In this document: positions 35,551 to 45,800 of the stretch, piece by piece
How the letters are laid out: each line of letters opens with the position of its first letter
How positions within the stretch are numbered: position 1 is the first letter of the stretch
DNA from: Ephemerocybe angulata
Taxonomy: Eukaryota > Basidiomycota > Agaricomycetes > Agaricales > Psathyrellaceae
NCBI GenBank assembly: GCA_013368325.1
Contig: JAACJK010000221.1
Location: forward strand, 310,001-374,000
Reading direction: 5' to 3'
DNA length: 64,000 nucleotides
The notes under the pieces: generated by a model
What the model saw: the letters and a program-made list of their open reading frames with translations, nothing else
Database searches by the model: none
Told to the model about the DNA's origin: nothing
Made by a program: the position numbers and the translations under genes

Positions 35551-36639
35551 GAGCACTTGCGAGCGGGGAGCTGGTGGACAGGGGGTCAGAACGCTATTCC
35601 TCGGCCATTCCGTATCATAAGAGCGTTACTCACTGTTGGATTTGGGTGCTTGAGGGCTAGTAGCGAGCACTGCGGTTGAAGGGAGAATGGTGTGAAGTCA
35701 AACAGATTACCAGAGTCAAAAGCCCGATTTTATAAGTGGATTGTGGCACTGTATGTCAACAGTGCACCACTCCATCATTGGGAAATGCGGATCGGGCGGA
35801 GCACGGGGAGATGACAGAGACGAAGGCAAAGCAGTGTTACTCATAGCATGAGCTTCGAGTCACAATAGCTGTGGTTCGGTGTGGCGAAGCATCCGCCTGA
35901 GAACCCTACCATAACGGCCAGAAGGCTTTGAAAGAAAGTAACCTTGGCCCTTGAAATCGCACGAAAGTACTAGAAGAGTCATCGACAGTCAGCAGACGGA
36001 ACCAGACCCTGGAGAGGCTGTGCGATGACCGAGGCCAAGGACAATGGACAATGCCAGAACTTCCGAGGCCCGACCCTCTTAGAACCATGGATTATATCGT
36101 GTTTCTCATACTGGGAAGAGAGATCCTAAAGGTAGCAGGGTTCTATTTGGTCACCATTATACTAGTCGCGCAAGACGACACCCACCTTAGAGCGTTGCAG
36201 CCATTCGCCTTCTGGTTTCAACGAGATATTATGCCCTCGACTATGGAGGTAGCTGTGCCTGGAATAAATCCGTGGTTATTGTTCATGGTCGGTAAGTAGA
36301 TGTGGGGGTGTACAAAAGAGACGACGTCGGACGACACCGTTCAAGCGGAACACCGGTGGCATCGGTGAGAGGTATTTACAAGTCCGATGTATAGCCACTG
36401 TGATCGGAAATGATGTAGACCGAACCGATATCGATGCCACAACCTCCAGAGCGGCAGAGCCAGCTACATACAAACCCGTAGAATTGCTTTCAAGATGCAG
36501 TCGGATCCACTGTTGGCTTTGAAATGAAGCATGCCGTGAGCTACCCTACAGATATGAAGGGAGCCAGCTCCTATGATCTCAATGATGGATGCGAACCTTA
36601 TAACTCGGACCTCGACCTCAACATCTGGTTGGAACTTGG
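35551..36639. other. Intergenic region, nothing recognised
   Basis: Between the cyclin-like gene start and the decayed oxidoreductase sequence I see only short frames without similarity. It contains the cyclin gene promoter. Confidence 0.4.
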
Positions 36640-37163
36640 TTTCAGTACAGTACATTCCGTTGGCTTGTTTAGCGACTAACAGCTCACTGCTTTTTGAGCA
36701 GGCCGCCACAACCCTTGCTCCTCGAACCTTAGCAAGTTGGATAGCCCACGCGTCGACAGCTGTGCTCCCTCCGTTAACAAACAGGGTTTGCCCCGCTTCC
36801 AGCTTCGCGCCGTTAAGACCCTATAGAGCAGTCAGGGCGGTCAATGTAACGCCTGCTGCCTCAATCTCTGAGACGTTGGACTGACGCTTGGCGACGTTCA
36901 GTTCCGGCAATGTGATATACTCCTGCAAGGTACCCTGTTTCGTGGGGACCACCTGCGCTATAAAGATCGTCGTTCTATCGGGCAGGGTGCAATGACGAGA
37001 ATATAAGCCAGACGGACCTAATGGAATCCACCCATATACCTCATCTCCCTGCTTAAGCTTCGTACTCCCGTTCGTATCCACGACACTCCTGAAAGTCATG
37101 TTCGACAACATACGGTCTCTTCGCAATCCACTCTGGGAGTAAGCGCAATGCTTTCCATCCTCT
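36640..37163 (-). pseudogene. Quinone oxidoreductase-like pseudogene, exons 2-3 part
   Basis: This is a decayed copy of the intact oxidoreductase at 39856-41247. Starting after a splice-acceptor-like TTCTGTAG, one frame reads GWKALRLLPEWIAKRPYVVE, matching the intact gene's GWKFMLLLPDFIAKRPYVAE. The frame then shifts by a 2-base loss just after HDF and continues VVDTNGSTKLKQGDEVYGWI. Next come PTKQGTLQEYITLPELNVAK and SEIEAAGVTLTALTAL. A TAG at 36821-36823 stands where the intact copy has CAG for glutamine. Reading on, GQTLFVNGGSTAVDAWAIQL and KVRGARVVAACSK are still clear. The catalytic C-terminal half is missing. Exon 1 of this copy appears to be the separate piece at 39162-39329. Confidence 0.85.
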
Positions 37164-37232
37164 ACAGAACAAGATCGAGGTTAAAATCGCGCCATGAAAA
37201 GCCATGATTACAATATGAACACGGGGTTCATG

Positions 37233-38890
37233 CTATACATCCCAAGAAACTTTCAACCCCGGCAACTGTGCCTTGACTGGGTCAAAGTCGCCCATCGCAA
37301 AGTTCAAGCAGCGGTTCACCGTCAACGTCTTGATCTGCTCTCGGCGGGAAGAAAGGGCATCAATCAAGCGTTTGATATGGCCAGCTGATGCCCCGACTTG
37401 TCCATCGTCGAAGTCCACCCGGTCGAACACAAGGTGCTCCAGCGCGGGGAAGGAGATCGACGTCCCGGTCGCAGGGTTCTTGAGCGTGTCGACAAAGCCT
37501 TGAGAAAGCACACGGCCGAATGTGATATGTCGCAGGTGCGGTAGGGTGCTGAGAACACCCTTCCACACGGACTCCGAGACTGAGAAATGACTGTCGAGCG
37601 TGAGGGTGTGGAGCGATGTTAACCCCGGGCAAGGCCGACGCTCTGTAGAAATCGCTCGACCGAAGTATAGCGACCTTCAGGGAATATCAGGACCATGTCG
37701 GCAGTGACGGGATTGGTGCTGTCAGGTCGGTTGAATGAAACCTCGAGTGTGTTGCAATAAAAGCTGGGTCTGTTACCAGTATGTTCGATGTAAGAGGAGA
37801 ATCGAATTTCTTGCATTCCGTTTTGCGCAAGGTCCCAAGAGGTTTTGAGTGCCGTCAGGAAGGAATCTAGTTCCATGGAACTCTCGTTGAAGCGAATCCA
37901 GATGCTTTTAAGTCGAGGGAGGCGAATGACCTTGAGGAGCCCGACGATCCTGGTCTTGGAGTCGGTCAGGCGAAGCGCCTCCAGGCCGTTTAAGGTATGT
38001 AGCGGGACTATGGAGGGGTAACGGTCCGAGGGAAGTATTCCAGAGATTTCGAGGTGGCGTAAAAGAGGCATACCAGCCAGGGATGATAGGAAAGGTCGGG
38101 GAGCGGGTTTCCAACTGCGTCGGTGCGGCGTGACGTCGTGGTTGACTTTGATGCACAGATGGGACATTGCTGGGCCCAACGGGATGGCTTGCCACTCTAA
38201 GATTCGGAACCCGTCTAGAGAAAGGTGCTCGAGAGACGGACTCTTGCCTTCCAGGAAGCCCTGTGGCAGGTCGTGCGCATATTTTCGATCACCGAGAGAG
38301 GAAAGCGAAAGGATTTTGAGGTTGGGTGCTTCCGACGTGCACTTTTCCCAGACAGCCTCGAGGGTAAGGTGATAGTTTAATTGGATATCGACAGAGTGAA
38401 GGCGGTGGTTATGCGAAAAGGCCACTTTGAGGACGTCAAGAAATCGGTGGGGCGGCCCTGTGAGTTTGATCGAAATGCTGATTGGGGCTTCCAACGATCG
38501 GACCAGCATAAGCTGGGTGAATGCGGGGTTGCTGAACGAAAGATCGGACCATAGCGTCGCGCGATTCAAGGCGATATGCCTCCAGCGGCTACAGATATGA
38601 GTCACAGATAGCCACGGTGCCATTTTGCCTCGCGTAGTCGAAGCACAGTTCGCTTGGGGTCGTGCTTGTGTGACGGCCAGCACGAGAATCATTGCTAGAA
38701 TCTCGTTTGGAAGACGGTTGATATGAGTCATGGAGTTTTTATATGTATTCAAGGCCCGCATTTCGTCCTCGCGAGCCTTGACTTCGCTTTCCAGCTCTGA
38801 TAGTCTTGCCTCCACTCTCTGTCGATGTGTCTTGTACTCGGAACGCACCGTCTCCGCCAGGAGCAGTCGCTCTGTCGGGAGAGGCCACAT
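37233..38890 (-). CDS. F-box and leucine-rich protein, with a frameshift
   Basis: This gene belongs to the large Agaricomycete F-box family; such proteins usually select substrates for SCF ubiquitin ligases. The ATG at 38890 starts MWPLPTERLLLAETV. A coiled-coil stretch follows, then the F-box-like NRLPNEILAMILVLAVTQAR and WLSVTHICSRWRHIALN with LWSDLSFSNPA, and a C-terminal leucine-rich region (EAPNLKILSLSSLGD, SLEHLSLDGFRILEW, LRHLEISGILPS). The frame starting at 38890 hits a stop at 37619. In a different frame directly overlapping it, PGLTSLHTLTLDSHF and LPHLRHITFGRVLSQGF continue the same repeat pattern to a stop at 37233. A single-base change near 37628 would join them. No splice sites explain it, so this is either a recent inactivating frameshift or a sequencing error. 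The gene lies between two parts of an oxidoreductase pseudogene. Confidence 0.75.
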
Positions 38891-39161
38891 CTATTGGCAT
38901 TGCTTCAGCTAATTTGATAGGTGGCTATGAAATGTTGAAAGTTCATACCTGGCAATGTAGAATGCAGAATGAGGTGGAAGCGGGTTGTGGTTGTGGTTCT
39001 GGACAAAGGAGGAATCCTAAGGTTCAAACGTTCACGCGTTCAAGCCACAAGTGATGGCCATCAGGAGCCCCTATTTTCTGCTAGCCATGAAATGAAATTC
39101 TGGCTCTAAGAAGGCAAGCCTCACAGATACCATCCACAGAGGACGAAGACCAAAAAGGTAA

Positions 39162-39329
39162 TTAGACAAAACAGCCAGCTGCATAGATTTTGACGATGAT
39201 ATGCCCCGACTTCAACCTTTTGTTGACTGGCCAATCCTTCCTGAGCTCCAACGATTTGCTTGGGGGAACGCCTTCTTCACGGATATCCACGCCTTCTGAG
39301 TATCCGGGATCGCCGTGCCAGTCGACATT
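39162..39329 (-). pseudogene. Quinone oxidoreductase-like pseudogene, exon 1 part
   Basis: An ATG at 39329 opens a frame reading AIPDTQKAWISVKKAFP, close to the intact gene's AIPDTQKAWVSVRRGYP. A frameshift near 39265-39272 moves the similarity to another frame, PPSKSLELRKDWPVNKRLKS followed by GHIIVKIYAAG, which matches PPSKSLELRNDWPVKKTLKT in the intact copy. Similarity stops a few codons before the place where intron 1 begins in the intact gene. The rest of this copy appears at 36640-37163, on the far side of the F-box gene. Confidence 0.85.
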
Positions 39330-39855
39330 GTAGCAGGAACGTCTGAATACGGAGGGAACCGAAATTATGAAGACCATCCTTCCAAGAGGGACTCTTATGT
39401 ACGAAGGCTGGGACCTCAGGCCTCAGGGCCTCACGGTGTCGAGTGGATGTTAGGTGGAAATTATTGCGCCTCAGACTGCGGACGCGTCCAAATATTGTGC
39501 CGGCCTCATACGCGACTCGAAAATACGTACGCATGCCAGTGGGCGCAGTTTGCAAAGCCAGTCCCGTCACGGATAACCGGTAATCGTTTCGTCCCAGGAC
39601 TTGGCACTGATAAGAACACATTTCGAGATTTTCTCGGGGCAGGGCAGAGCTCACTCACCATAATGTACTTCTTTCGCACCTTCAACTCTCGGATGTGTTG
39701 GCTGCAGCTATCAGCAGGTAAGTGGAGGTTGCTTCGCCCTCAAGTGGGGCAGGCGCTTGTTGGGCGCTCAAATATTAAACATCCGTCATCACTTCGCATA
39801 GGTATTTGCGCTACTTTCCGAAAACTTGAATAAATGGTCTCATCAGATCACATCT

Positions 39856-41247
39856 CTACTCAGAAGCACTACCAGTGCCAGGTGGAAGGGCCACATTCAC
39901 AGTGACCTTACCCCTCGCCCTACTGCTCAGGATCTTCTCGTAGGCACTGAGCGCATCGCGGAACTCGTAGACGGAATCTACCGTCGGCTTAATTTTGCCT
40001 AGACAATAGCGGTGAGCACGCCAAAAAGGCTTGAAACAGGACGCAGTAGCGAGGGACGTACCTTCTTCGAGATATTTTCGCAACAGCTCCATATCCTCCA
40101 CCTTGTTCTCCACCAAGAGTAGCCTGCAGCGACAATTCGCGATTTAAGTCTTTTGTAGGACAGCCATTCATACGTACTTTCCCTTTGGTCGGATACCAGT
40201 TAAAAATGCTGGTAAATACAACGCCGAGATCCACTTGAATGCACTTGAAATCGCGCTCAGGTTAAACTCGTGAGGCATAGGCCCGACAGAGACAAAGATC
40301 CCGTTAGGCTGAAGATAAGCGCGGCTATAGGTGAAAAGCGAAGGGTCAAACAGCCCAACTGCTTCGAAGATTACATTATACTTGGTTGAGGGTGGGCTCT
40401 GCGTGAGGTACGTGTGGAGGGGCCCGACACTGGTGTAATCGACAACCTGGGCAAACGTGTCTTTAGTTTCGCGGTTCGTGAGGGAGAACTTCTCAAAAGA
40501 CCTACTTCATCTGCGCCCAGCTTCTTGACATACTCTTCATTCTTCTTTGAGCAAGCCGCGACGACTTTCGCACCTCGCACCTTGGCCAGCTGAATGGCCC
40601 AAGCCCCCACCGCCGTGCTCCCTCCGTTAACAAATAGCGTCTGCCCCTCTTCTAGCTTCGCAGTTTCCAGAGCTTGGAGAGCGGTCAGAGCAGTCGAAGT
40701 AACACCCGCCGCTTCGATCTCTGAGATGTTTGCAGGTCGTTTGACGATTTTTGCAGCTGGAACCACGAGATACTCAGCCAAGGCCCCTTGTTTGGTGGGT
40801 AAAGCAATAGCTAGAGAGTCACTTTAGTGAGAAAAGCAATTCCAGACGAGGCCAGTCAATTTAACGCACCTGGTTGAATCCATCCGTATATTTCGTCGCC
40901 TTCCTTGAACCCAGCACTCCCATTCGCGTTCACAACAACCCCTGAGAAGTCATGCTCCGCCACATAAGGCCGTTTCGCTATGAAGTCCGGTAGGAGTAGC
41001 ATAAACTTCCATCCACTGCATACGGTTAAGGTTGGTGAGTTAAAATGCCAGAACCTGGAGAAAGGGAGGCAGATACTCACGCTGGGTTCAATGCAGCGGC
41101 GTGGATCTTGACAATGACCTCACCGGTCTTCAACGTCTTCTTCACAGGCCAGTCATTCCGGAGCTCCAGCGACTTGCTGGGAGGGTAGCCTCTCCGCACC
41201 GACACCCAAGCCTTCTGTGTATCTGGAATTGCGAAGGAGGCCGACAT
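39856..41247 (-). CDS. Medium-chain dehydrogenase/reductase, quinone oxidoreductase-like
   Basis: This intact gene encodes a probable NAD(P)H-dependent oxidoreductase of the medium-chain dehydrogenase superfamily, in the group that includes fungal ToxD-like and enoyl-reductase-like proteins. The ATG at 41247 gives MSASFAIPDTQKAWVSV. Exon 2 encodes GWKFMLLLPDFIAKRPYVAE, HDFSGVVVNANGSAGFKEGD, EIYGWIQP. Exon 3 has ALAEYLVVPAAKIVKRP, TALTALQALETAKLEEGQTL and the nucleotide-binding region VNGGSTAVGAWAIQLAKVRG. A 59-nt intron after KKLGADE restores VVDYTSVGPLHTYL. Later exons encode YNVIFEAVGLFDPSLF, GIFVSVGPMPHEFN, ENKVEDMELLRKYLEEG and the final IKPTVDSVYEFRDALSAYEK. The catalytic-zinc and structural-zinc cysteines are absent, which suits a quinone-reductase-type enzyme. 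A partial tandem copy lies just downstream. Confidence 0.9.
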
Positions 41248-41419
41248 TAATGGTGGTGGGGTTGAGCGGCTGGTGGGAATGGGGAGAGACTCTGAAAGGC
41301 TTCTGGAACGCAGGTCGGTTCCTATCAAGTATCCCAGCACGCAATGGATGACGACTAACTTCGCAGACCATCTTGATATCCGTGCCTTTTATCCTCTCGT
41401 CAGCTATGGATGGATGTTT

Positions 41420-41489
41420 CCGTTTATCCTAGGGTAGCTTTGCCGTTTATCCTCGGGTAACTTTGCCGTTTATCCTAGGGTAACTTGCC
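41420..41489. repeat. Three tandem copies of a 23-bp unit
   Basis: The unit CCGTTTATCCTAGGGTAACT plus three more bases repeats three times in a row, with one or two differences. It lies about 170-240 bases upstream of the intact oxidoreductase ATG, within its likely promoter. Confidence 0.9.
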
Positions 41490-41838
41490 GTGATTGCAAA
41501 GCACTTTGCAAGACCTGTGTTTGAAGGGTTACAACGTCCGATACGTCAACAAGAACTCTGCAACGCAGTCGAGTGACTCACCTGGGTCACTGTGGTGGTC
41601 GATCGCGGGGGACGGGATCCGAATCACGCAGTCTGTGGGCGGTCCAAATTGAAACGCCGCCGCCCCTGCTACCCGAGCCCCGGCAGTCAAAGCGCACTAC
41701 CGACTCATCCCAAACGGGACAGCTTGAACTACAAAAAGTCTCTGACTGGCTGACCCTAAAACCGGAAATATGCCAATTATGCTGAGGTGACTACATTCAT
41801 GTGTCGAGTGCGCTGTCAAAGATTCAAACAGTCCATAG

Positions 41839-42520
41839 CTAGACCACTTTCAAAGGATCCACGTTCCTCGTCAGTGGTACCTCGAACGAGTTTCTCCCAC
41901 TGGAGTCCGCACTCTCGATACCATGTACCCATGAGGGCAGTGCAATGCTGGCTGGACTTCGTAACCGCTCGCTACGTAGAGTCGCCATGTGAACTCGAAT
42001 GGAGAGCAAGACAAAGACGATGTCAATGCTCGGGACTATCGCCGCTTGCAGTATGACCATCGCTGGATGCCTCAAAAAGTAAAGCACCACTAAGGTCGTG
42101 AGCTGTAGGGTGTATACCATGGCGCTCTCGACGACAAGGCGAACGACGCTGAGGAGGGTGATGCCTGAGGCCGCCCTAACTCCAGACGCTTCTGAGAGCA
42201 AGTGCTGTCTCCATATCTTGTATGCGGGTGCATCAGCCATGTGCGCGAATATCAGGGTGGGATGGTGCTTACTCGCCCATTTTCCCACATCTGGGCAGCC
42301 GTGGTTAGGATAGCGTTCATGCCATCTGTGCGGTTCTCGCTGGTGGGGGCGCGAGTTCGGTCGGCGCAGACACAATCATAGGATCTGGGCAAGCCGCCCC
42401 CAGAGACCGGTTCCTGAGCAGCCAAAGAGCCAACAGTATGAAGAGCTGAGATGCACTGAAGAGCACACAGAGAGGGAGGAATGGTTGTTATACAACATAC
42501 TAGATGCAGAGGGCCCGGAT
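41839..42520 (-). pseudogene. Remnant of a polytopic fungal membrane protein
   Basis: The 3' part of an Agaricomycete multi-helix membrane protein gene is visible. A segment near 42500-42400 reads FSASQLFILLALWLLRN, typical of a transmembrane helix. After two or three introns, the last exons encode LSVVRLVVESAMVYTLQLTT, LVVLYFLRHPAMVILQAAIV and PSIDIVFVLLSIRVHMATL, the usual C-terminal helices of DUF6533-type proteins. It ends at 41839. I could not find the N-terminal helices upstream, up to the NUP42 gene. The gene is therefore probably truncated, though missed small exons are possible. Confidence 0.5.
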
Positions 42521-43301
42521 GTGGACATCCGGCACTTTGGAGTCCCTATTGCGAAAAGAGGAATGAGCACCTGGATTTCTCGACTGCCACGGAAAAAATG
42601 CAGCACTACGATGGGAGTAAAACGCTTCGAGATGTCTGCGGCCAGCATCGAAGGTCGACTCTATTGAGAATCGCTAGGGTGAATGAACGCCCACATCCAC
42701 GCTAACTGCCTGGATTCTTTCTCTCAAGAGCTTCGATAAGCCGACAGAGTGAGGTGGTTATCCATGTCTTGACTGGGGAGCTGGCAGGGGTTCAGATCTG
42801 CAGGCTGGACTGCGGCTCGACGTATGCTAGCGAATATCGGCAACTTGCGCAGTTGGTTTGCAATTTAAACTTGAAGGACCTTAGGGCCAAAAGACTGCTC
42901 ACGAGACTCGAGTGCCTGGAGAGTGCTAAAACTAGTCGCCAACGGTTTTCAAAGCTGCAGGCGGAATGGTGGGCAATGAGGGAGGATGTAGCCTGTCGCC
43001 CTGAGCAAGTCGCATGAAGTTCGAGTTATAAGAGAGTTCACAACGGGATCGACAATACATAGACTCGGATGATGGAGGTTGCTGATTAGGCATGATATTC
43101 CCACGGCTCCCAATTCCAATGAACGCGACGAACTTCTGCTTCCAACTACATTCCTCTCCACGACCTCCCCACGTCCTTCTAACGCTAATGATCTAGAAAC
43201 CAGACCAACAGACGAAATACGACTACTAATACTGGAGACTATCTCTAGCCTCCCCCATAAAACCTTGAGACGCGGAAAGGAGACGGTTCATTAGTTGAAC
43301 A
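42521..43301. other. Intergenic region upstream of NUP42
   Basis: No further helices of the neighbouring membrane protein and no other family similarity were found. It should include the NUP42 promoter. Confidence 0.4.
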
Positions 43302-45485
43302 ATGGTGCGTAATTGGTTTCATTCCTTGAACATGACCGTGCTCATCTGTTAGACTCTGATTCAATAGGCAGTTTGCAACTTCTTCCTACGAGGGCAATGC
43401 AAGTTTGGGAGTTCGTGTAGAAACGAACACCCTGCAGGTGGACAGACGGGAGGGGGTTTTGGAAGTGCGTATTCGAGAGACTAGTTCTCGTAGTTCTTTT
43501 GTCTGATACTCTGCCATCGTACCAGATTCCTCTTGGAACCGAAACAGTAACACCAGCGGTGCAAACAGAACGACCACTAACGCGTATATCTTTACGTTCG
43601 TCTTTCTCCTGGCGGATATCAAGGAGGACAAAGTATATTGACGCGTTCTTTCAGACTCGATGGGATTAAGGACGATCTGTCGAAGGAGAAGCCTTCATGG
43701 CCTCTCTCCTCATATGGGCCCGCAAAATACGAACCTACGATGGTAGCTGGCCTTGACATGTCCTTCGAAGAGCTTCGAGTCAAGGCCGTAGAGGCCCAGA
43801 AGGCGGGGAATGTGAACGAATATGTGAGTACATTGTCATCCTATGTAGCAGGTGACGCGGTACTGAGGTCCATGCAGGTGACATACGAAGCGAACCAGAT
43901 CAATGCCGCCAATGCTGTCTACGCCGTGCGTGTTTCCCCTCTTCTTATCCAGCAAAGTCTTATAGGCCTCTAGAAAGTCCAGGCAAACGTCTCGCAATTC
44001 TACGAGTTGGCCAAGGCCGCATCCAGTGCCGGGACCGCAGTAGACATCTCAGCTCTCGGAGCATCTCCCTCCTCCGCCTTCGGCTCAAGCTCAAGTGTAT
44101 CAGCCTTCGGAAACACATCCACCAATTCAGCCTTCGGCAGACCGAGTGCATTCGGCGCCCCAGCCACCACATCCGCCTTCGGCGCGCCCAGTTCAACATC
44201 CGCATTCGGCGCCCCCGCAACAACATCCTCAGCATTCGGAGCCCCCGCAACAACATCCTCAGCATTCGGCGCCCCCGCACCATCTTCAGCGTTCGGCAGT
44301 GCCCCCGCCTCATCCTCAGTATTCGGCACACCAGCGAAGCCAGTCTCCGCTTTCGGTACCCCCACCACCCCCAGTGCCTTCGGCACCGCACAACCCACCA
44401 CAACACCCCAATCCGCCTTCGGCAAACCCGCCTTCGGCCAATCCACATTCGGCCAGAGCGCCTTCGGGCAACAGCCATCCGCGACGCCAGCGAGCACGAG
44501 CGCCTTTGGCCAGCCCAGTGCATTCGGGCAGAGCGCCACCCCCACAGCAGCAGCACCCGGTCCCACCACCACCACCACATCCGCCTTCGGACAGAGTGCC
44601 TTCGGCGCACAGCCATCATCATCATCATCAACAACAGCACCAACAGCGACGTCGGCCTTCGGCCAGCCCGCGTTCGGGCAGTCCTCCCTTGGCGCAGGCG
44701 CAGGCGCCGGCTCAGGGCTCATCAAACCCGCGACAGGCGCGTTCAGCGCGTTCTCGGGCGGAGGGCCGGGAGGATCGAGCTCGAGCACCCCGTTCGCGGC
44801 TGCGGCTGCTGCGAACAATCCCAATCCCCCACCCGCTACCACTGCAGGCGGAGGCGCATTCTCCGCTTTCGCTAATCCTAATCCGCAGCCGTCCGCGTTC
44901 GGTTCTGCTTCTGCGGGCACGGGTGGCTCGGTGTTTGGCCAGTCGGCGTTCGGGGCTCCCAATCCGTCTGGGAGTACGAGTGCGTTTGGTGCTGGCGCGG
45001 GCGCGCCACAGTCGGCGTTCGGGGCTCCTCCTGCTGCTCCGGCGGCAGGAACGTCTGTGTTTGGCCAGCCGCAGGGCCAGACGCAGTCCGCGTTCGGGGG
45101 GAGTGCGTTCGGTCAACCGCAGACACAACCGCAACAACAACAACAACAGCAACAACAACCAGCACCGGGCTCCGCCTTCTCTGCCTTCGCTACCAGCGGG
45201 AGCGCATTTGGAGCCAAGCCCGCTGCTGCCCCCGCTGCAGCCCCCACAGCGCCACCAGCAGCAGCACAACTGAAGAAAGGACTGGACTTCGCGAACGCAA
45301 AGTACAACTACCGACCGGGGCTTATCCCGCACGACACGAAGCTCCCGCCAAACTACACGGCGCTCTTGCCCGAGGCGACGCTGGCTGCGTTCAAGGCGAT
45401 GAGCTTCGAGTGGGGCAAGGTGCCGGTGTGGATTCCGCCTGTGGAGGTGCGGGTGAAGCACGTTGGGGAGGCGTTGTTTTCGTAG
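43302..45485 (+). CDS. NUP42: Nucleoporin NUP42 (CCCH zinc finger and FG repeats)
   Basis: This encodes a nuclear-pore protein of the NUP42 (Rip1/hCG1) family, which binds Gle1 at the cytoplasmic side of the pore and helps mRNA export. Exons are 43302-43304, 43368-43464, 43526-43583, 43655-43823, 43878-43925 and 43974-45485, totalling 628 residues. The first coding exon is only the ATG. Exon 2 starts AVCNFFLRGQCKFGSSCRNE with HP next, a C-x7-C-x5-C-x3-H zinc finger. A central region has KEKPSWPLSSYGPAKYEP and MSFEELRVKAVEAQ. It is followed by dozens of SAFG-type repeats, a polyglutamine run, and a C-terminal motif LPEATLAAFKAMSFEWGKVP then VWIPPVEVR, the conserved Gle1-binding end. All domains are present and in frame. 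Confidence 0.93.
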
Positions 45486-45800
45486 ATTTTTTTCTCTATG
45501 TATCTGAGTGTATATCCTGTGAATGTACTGGTATCTGAATCCTGTGCGGTCCTCGACTTCAGGGCGGCTGTCGGAAAGGGCGTATTATTGAGCCATAGCC
45601 TGAGATACAGTTGGAAATATAAGACTACTACAAGACAACAATTTAAAAAGAGAGAGAAATCAGCAAGAAACAAACGTTACACGCTATGGAAAGCAGCAAT
45701 CATGATCAGAGTAGACAGAGATATCACGGAGAATCGAAAGAGGGAAAGAGGGGAATAACCAACGCACAGAGTCCAAATGAGTAATAACTCTCCTACGCAT

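Noticed and set aside
44095..45273. 392-codon frame overlapping NUP42
   Set aside because: It is the shadow of the SAFG repeat region in another frame, producing Pro/His/Arg-rich low-complexity sequence.
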